Below are positions 6,570-10,046 of a stretch of DNA of 10,046 bases, in pieces. Position 1 is the first letter of the stretch; every line of letters starts with the position of its first letter. The position numbers were made by a program, and so were the translations under genes. This DNA comes from Candidatus Woesearchaeota archaeon (GTDB lineage Archaea; Nanobdellota; Nanobdellia; Woesearchaeales; UBA525). The DNA is taken from NCBI GenBank assembly GCA_018221165.1, contig JAAOYD010000050.1, forward strand, positions 1-10,046, written 5' to 3'. The notes under the pieces were generated by a model that was given only the letters and a program-made list of their open reading frames with translations, ran no database searches and was not told the DNA's origin.

Positions 6570-7229
6570 ATGATTAATGTTTTCAAGAGATTTCTCAATC
6601 GCTTCTTTAAGGACCTCTTCAAGGAAAAGGGACAAGTGAAGCTTGGACTCTACGGTCCACCAAATGGTGGCAAGACCACCTTAGCAAACAAAATCTGCAA
6701 GGATTGGCTCGGTGAAGAGATGGGCAGAGCCTCAAAAGTCGCCCACGAAACGCGAGAAGTGCAGATTAAGGAGCAAATTACTATCAAGCGAGACGGCAAG
6801 GAATTGACGTTCAGCCTGGTCGACACGCCAGGTATCGCGACGAAAATCGATTATGAGGAGTTCATCAAGTCGGGCATGAAGAAAACTGAAGCGAAATCCC
6901 GGGCGAAAGAGGCCACGAAAGGGGTGATTGACGCTATCAAATGGCTCGACGACATGGATGCTGTAATTGTTGTGCTTGACGGCACGAAAGACCCGTACAC
7001 GCAAGTGAACATCACCATCATCGGCAATTTGGACGCGCGCAAGATTCCAGTCTTGTTGGTCGCGAACAAGGCTGATTTGAAGAAGTTTGATTTGAAGCAT
7101 GTCCAGGCGGCGTTCCCGCAATATGATGTCATAGGGATTAGCGCGAAAACTGGCGACAGCATCGACGCCCTGTACGAGAAACTTTTTGAACTTCGAAAAA
7201 AGGCATTGAAGAATAAGAAAAAGAGATAA
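6570..7229 (+). CDS. arvA: ArvA/OapA-family small GTPase (archaeal vesicle formation)
   Basis: Predicted 219-residue GTPase of the family once annotated as Era-like GTP-binding protein OapA. In Haloferax it is described as ArvA, the small GTPase that drives extracellular vesicle formation. The visible G motifs are G1 GPPNGGKT at 29-36, a conserved HET at 59-61 that may serve as G2, G3 DTPG at 85-88, G4 NKAD at 166-169 and G5 SAK at 191-193. The TQVN segment (144-147) and the EYEEF-like KIDYEEF segment are also as I remember the family. Residues 2-20 form a strongly amphipathic basic helix ahead of the G domain, well placed for membrane insertion as in Arf/Sar1. The C-terminus is a run of lysines and arginine. 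The gene starts the arvABC operon and its stop overlaps the next ATG. The family assignment is firm; the vesicle role here is transferred from haloarchaea. Confidence 0.88.
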   Translation: MINVFKRFLNRFFKDLFKEKGQVKLGLYGPPNGGKTTLANKICKDWLGEEMGRASKVAHETREVQIKEQITIKRDGKELTFSLVDTPGIATKIDYEEFIKSGMKKTEAKSRAKEATKGVIDAIKWLDDMDAVIVVLDGTKDPYTQVNITIIGNLDARKIPVLLVANKADLKKFDLKHVQAAFPQYDVIGISAKTGDSIDALYEKLFELRKKALKNKKKR

Positions 7230-7648
7230 TGGCACCGAAAAAGAGGAAGAGGAAGATGCTCACACTCCAGTTCATCCCATATAGGGACATTGAATCCCTC
7301 TCCGGCGAAGAACGTATCAAGAAACTTCTCAAGATTGTGAAAGACGAGAAGATAATTCTCTTAGAGGGGAAGCTGAAACCTGAGGAAGAGACCTTGCTCA
7401 TCAAACGTACCATGGAGCAGATTAGCCCTACCTTTAAGGGTATTGAGATTAGTCCTTTGAACGTGCACAGCAAGAAAGACCAGGCACTCTACCACAAGTA
7501 CAAGGAAATACTCATCGGGTTTCTTCTGGGTAACAGGCAAGGACTAACTATCATTGGACCTGCAACAATCGTGAAAGAGATTCGTGCTGACCCTGACAAG
7601 ATTCAACTCCTCATGGAAGATATGTCCAAGAAGAAGAGGAAGAGATAA
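7229..7648 (+). CDS. arvB: ArvB/OapB-family protein (DUF2073)
   Basis: Predicted 139-residue cytoplasmic protein matching the DUF2073 / OapB family. Visible family signatures are TLQFIPY near residue 12, LSGEERIKKLL, IILLEGKLKPEEE (about 42-54), LIKRTMEQI and FKGIEI. Its molecular function is unknown; in haloarchaea its gene travels with the vesiculating GTPase and is probably a functional partner. Both ends are very basic: MAPKKRKRK at the start and KKKRKR at the end. The ATG at 7229 overlaps the GTPase stop (TAATG). An internal ATG at 7256, after the basic stretch and a purine-rich AGAGGAAG, would give a 130-residue protein starting MLTLQF, closer to my memory of euryarchaeal relatives. The start is therefore uncertain by nine residues. 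Confidence 0.85.
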   Translation: MAPKKRKRKMLTLQFIPYRDIESLSGEERIKKLLKIVKDEKIILLEGKLKPEEETLLIKRTMEQISPTFKGIEISPLNVHSKKDQALYHKYKEILIGFLLGNRQGLTIIGPATIVKEIRADPDKIQLLMEDMSKKKRKR

Positions 7649-8037
7649 TGCCGCACCAATGTGTGAAGTGCGGAGAGTTCTACGAGGACGGCAGCGACGA
7701 TATTCTCAAAGGTTGTAGTGGTTGTGGTGGGAAGCTGTTCTTCTATGTGAAGAAGGAGAAAGCCCAGCTCATGAAAGAGCAGAAGGCCATCGAACTGAGC
7801 AAGGAAGAACGAGCACAGATTGAGGAAGACGTCTATGATATTATCGGTAATGAGATTGACCGAGACAAGCCTGTTGTTCTGGATATTGAGAGCATTAAGA
7901 TTCTGAAGCCCGGCCAATACGAGCTGGACCTTGTCCATCTCTTTAAGGACAAGCAGCCTCTTGTGTATAGTCTTGAGGATGGCAAGTACATGGTCGACTT
8001 GATTGAGACTTTCAAGAAGCTCCGCAAGGAGAAATGA
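7648..8037 (+). CDS. arvC: ArvC/OapC-family zinc-ribbon protein
   Basis: Predicted 129-residue protein. A zinc ribbon occupies residues 1-34, with CxxC pairs at Cys5/Cys8 and Cys23/Cys26; the opening MPHQC and the GCxxCGG turn are typical of the OapC/ArvC (DUF2072-like) family. A charged, probably helical linker (about residues 35-75) leads to a conserved C-terminal segment with ESIKILKPGQYELDL (about 81-95), then LVYSLEDGKYMVDL and a final helix. Function is unknown; the gene accompanies the ArvA GTPase and ArvB in euryarchaea and here completes the three-gene set. The ATG overlaps the ArvB stop in the same TAATG arrangement as the preceding junction. All four zinc ligands are intact. Confidence 0.85.
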   Translation: MPHQCVKCGEFYEDGSDDILKGCSGCGGKLFFYVKKEKAQLMKEQKAIELSKEERAQIEEDVYDIIGNEIDRDKPVVLDIESIKILKPGQYELDLVHLFKDKQPLVYSLEDGKYMVDLIETFKKLRKEK

Positions 8038-8043
8038 TTTAAA
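8038..8043 (+). promoter_or_regulatory. TATA-like box for a leaderless tatD transcript
   Basis: TTTAAA directly follows the arvC stop codon and is centred 25 bases before the tatD ATG at 8066, so transcription would start at the ATG. No good Shine-Dalgarno motif precedes that ATG (only GTGAT, three bases away), which is consistent with leaderless initiation. Read-through from arvABC is also possible. Confidence 0.4.
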
Positions 8044-8065
8044 CACCTCCTGTTCTCAGTGATTT

Positions 8066-8848
8066 ATGATACTTGTCGACGTGCACGCGCACATGGACTT
8101 CCCGCATTTCTCTAAGGATTTGAAGGAAGTGCTTGGGCGGGCGAAGAACGCAGGCATGGCCGCAATTATTTCTCAGGGCGTGCATCACGCTTCCAATAAG
8201 AAGACGTTGGAGTTGGGTGCGAAGTATCCGTTGATTAAGTCTGCGATGGGGTTGTACCCGCTGAATGCACCCAATGTTGCAGTGCATAAGGAAGATGACG
8301 ATGACTTTGACAGACATTCCGTTTCTGTTGCTGAGACTTTGAAGTACATCAAAGCCCATGCAGCTGAAATCACTGCCATTGGAGAAGTTGGGATTGATTT
8401 GGCGCACAGCGACGACGAACAGCATCAAATCCAAAACTTCATGGAAATACTCAGGCTATCCAATGCGATTAAGAAGCCAGTGATTATCCATTCGCGAAAG
8501 GCGGAGAAGTTGATTCTTGATATTCTCGAAGATGCGAAGCATGAGCGAGCGGTTTTGCATTGTTTTAGTGGTGGGAAGAAACTCATTAAACGAGCCATTG
8601 AGATGAAAGTGCCGATGACTGTAACTTCAAATGCGAATCGATTACAACATTTCCAGATGGTGGCACGCGAAGTACCGCTGAAACAATTATTGACTGAGAC
8701 TGACGCTCCTTATCTCTCTCCTGTTGCTGGTGAACGTAATGAGCCTGCGAACGTGAGAATCGCTGTGGATGTCATTGCGAAAGAGAAAGCGTTGACATCT
8801 GCAGAAGTGGCGCGTAACATCTACATGAACTATCAACGGATATTCTGA
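8066..8848 (+). CDS. TatD-family metal-dependent hydrolase
   Basis: Predicted 260-residue TIM-barrel amidohydrolase-superfamily protein of the TatD family. Bacterial and eukaryotic relatives are divalent metal-dependent DNases/3'-5' exonucleases; archaeal substrates are unsettled. Visible metal ligands are His7 and His9 (DVHAHMD), Glu107 (GEVGID), His142 (IIHSRKA), His165 (LHCFSG) and Asp213 (TETDAPYLSP), so the active site looks complete. The usual GLDY motif is GIDL here, which is a conservative departure. Length is typical of the family. The gene stops in a TGATG overlap with the following radical SAM gene, so the two are probably translated together. It is separated from arvABC by 28 bases containing a TATA-like box. 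Confidence 0.92.
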   Translation: MILVDVHAHMDFPHFSKDLKEVLGRAKNAGMAAIISQGVHHASNKKTLELGAKYPLIKSAMGLYPLNAPNVAVHKEDDDDFDRHSVSVAETLKYIKAHAAEITAIGEVGIDLAHSDDEQHQIQNFMEILRLSNAIKKPVIIHSRKAEKLILDILEDAKHERAVLHCFSGGKKLIKRAIEMKVPMTVTSNANRLQHFQMVAREVPLKQLLTETDAPYLSPVAGERNEPANVRIAVDVIAKEKALTSAEVARNIYMNYQRIF

Positions 8849-10002
8849 TGGCTGCTATTGAAAAGACAGGGCATCACTCCTGGAAGCTTGGTCCTCTGTG
8901 TGAAGGGTGTGAACGTTGCGTCCGCGGCGAGAAGCTTGTTGTTTTCGTGACAGGTGTCTGTCCTGCGCGATGCTTCTATTGTCCCATCAGCAAGGAGAAA
9001 AAACAATCTGATATAATTTATGTGAATGAACGGAACGTGAAAGAAGATACTGCTGTTATCGAAGAAGCGAAGGCGAGCCAGGCGACTGGCGCTGGCTTCA
9101 CCGGTGGCGATCCGTTAGCTCGTTTAGATAGAACAATTCGGTACATGAAATTGCTGAAGAAAGAATTTGGAAAAGATTTTCACATTCATTTGTATACACC
9201 ATTTGATTTAGTAACTGAAGAGCGCTTGCAGAAGTTGTATGATGCTGGTTTAGACGAGATACGTTTCCATCCAAAACTTGATGATGATGCATGGTGGGAT
9301 AGGATTAACCTCGTGCGGAAGTTTGATTTGACTATTGGCGTCGAGATTCCTGTGCTGCCCGATAAAGTTGAGGAAACAAAGAAGCTTCTTGAATATATAG
9401 ATGGGAAAATAGACTTTCTGAACCTTAATGAACTGGAGATTAGCGAACTCAACGAAGAATTCTTTCACAAGATAGGGTATTATACTAAGAACATGGAGAG
9501 TTACGGTGTCGAGGGCAGTGATGAAGCTGCGATGCAGCTCATGGAGTTCGTGAAGGAACAATCGTTGTCGTATCCAGTTCACTACTGCACCTGCACGCTC
9601 AAGGACCTTGTACAGATGGGCAATCGTTTGAAACGACGAGCAGAAAACACAAAGTTACCTTTTGACGACGTCGATGAGGATGGTCTGGTGACGCGGGGAG
9701 CAATCTACAACTCTTTGTTACCTACTGTTGGCTATGAGAAACACATCGAACACCTCGGCGACGAGGAACGGCAGCAGGAACTCAAGGAACTAGAACTGAT
9801 TCTGAAGGAGTTGAAGAAGGAATATGGTTTGGGAGATGAGGAGTATTTCTTGGACTTGCATAAGCCGCGCATTCTGGTTTCTGCGGAATGGCTTGTCGAG
9901 CACGCTGCTGAGATTGAACAACCTTGTGCTGTTGTTACCGAGTACCCGACCTGGGACAGCTTTCCCATAGAGATCGACTTCCTCAACGGCATCCTTAAAT
10001 AG
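8848..10002 (+). CDS. COG2108-type archaeal radical SAM protein
   Basis: Predicted 384-residue radical SAM enzyme resembling the archaeal COG2108 group, proteins related to pyruvate formate-lyase activating enzymes with no established reaction. The [4Fe-4S] radical SAM motif is CPARCFYC, with cysteines at 38, 42 and 45. It is preceded by three cysteines in CEGCERC (18, 21, 24), which may bind a second cluster or zinc. TGGDP follows as the expected GGD/GGE motif for SAM binding. FHIHLYTPFD and RFHPKL continue the barrel strands. A CTC motif at 247/249 and the QMGNRLKRRA segment lie after the barrel, and the C-terminal ~100 residues are charged and partly helical. The ATG overlaps the tatD stop by one base. 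The substrate cannot be deduced from the sequence. Confidence 0.85.
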   Translation: MAAIEKTGHHSWKLGPLCEGCERCVRGEKLVVFVTGVCPARCFYCPISKEKKQSDIIYVNERNVKEDTAVIEEAKASQATGAGFTGGDPLARLDRTIRYMKLLKKEFGKDFHIHLYTPFDLVTEERLQKLYDAGLDEIRFHPKLDDDAWWDRINLVRKFDLTIGVEIPVLPDKVEETKKLLEYIDGKIDFLNLNELEISELNEEFFHKIGYYTKNMESYGVEGSDEAAMQLMEFVKEQSLSYPVHYCTCTLKDLVQMGNRLKRRAENTKLPFDDVDEDGLVTRGAIYNSLLPTVGYEKHIEHLGDEERQQELKELELILKELKKEYGLGDEEYFLDLHKPRILVSAEWLVEHAAEIEQPCAVVTEYPTWDSFPIEIDFLNGILK

Positions 10003-10022
10003 GAGTATTTCTCAGGACTATC

Positions 10023-10046
10023 ATGGTCGTCATTAACATCGACACG
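10023..10046 (+). CDS. Possible start of the next gene (eight codons visible)
   Basis: An ATG at 10023 opens a frame MVVINIDT that runs to the right edge, 20 bases after the radical SAM gene stops. The nearest Shine-Dalgarno-like motif (AGGAG at 10001-10005) is rather far upstream, at 17 bases. Eight residues are too few to name a product. Confidence 0.35.

Noticed and set aside
7603..8046. 147-codon minus-strand frame preceded by a perfect AGGAGGTG
   Set aside because: The putative GTG start lies inside the Shine-Dalgarno motif itself, so spacing is impossible, and the frame is a complement of the zinc-ribbon gene rich in Leu from antisense Lys/Glu codons.

Overview
The window looks like a chromosomal segment of an archaeon. 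Three genes begin with archaeal class III (type IV pilin-like) signal peptides. TATA-type promoters sit at archaeal distances from starts. The conserved euryarchaeal gene trio ArvA/OapA (small GTPase), ArvB/OapB (DUF2073) and ArvC/OapC (zinc ribbon) is present. The very large surface protein, with LamG domains nested in Ig-like and DUF2341-like domains and rich in N-glycosylation sequons, resembles proteins I associate with DPANN archaea such as Woesearchaeota. That placement is inference; a methanogen-like euryarchaeon is also possible. Composition is near 50 % GC with local dips.

Left part (1-1086, minus strand): a MoxR/ChlI-type AAA+ ATPase, followed by the start of an overlapping, acidic and unrecognised gene that runs off the left edge. 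The ATPase is divergent from everything to its right. The 115-base gap holds TATA-like elements for both directions.

Middle part (1202-6509, plus strand): a tightly overlapping three-gene operon for surface filament-like proteins. It comprises a 1452-residue giant with a pilin-like N-terminus and a long adhesin-like ectodomain, a 150-residue stand-alone paralog of the giant's first ~150 residues, and a 166-residue divergent minor pilin-like protein. No assembly ATPase, platform protein or prepilin peptidase is in the window, so assembly must rely on genes elsewhere.

Right part (6570-10002, plus strand): a promoter precedes arvA-arvB-arvC, joined by one-base stop/start overlaps. In haloarchaea this trio drives extracellular vesicle formation (ArvA as the vesiculating GTPase), and an older name links it to replication origins. 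A likely leaderless promoter then precedes tatD, a TatD-family metal-dependent hydrolase, which overlaps by one base a COG2108 radical SAM protein of unknown role. The first codons of another gene may begin at 10023.

The layout suggests two functional modules that both act at the cell envelope (glycosylated filament/adhesin proteins and vesicle budding), followed by a housekeeping or unknown-function pair. No rRNA, tRNA, CRISPR array, insertion sequence or replication origin was recognised. No gene-free stretch exceeds 300 bases.
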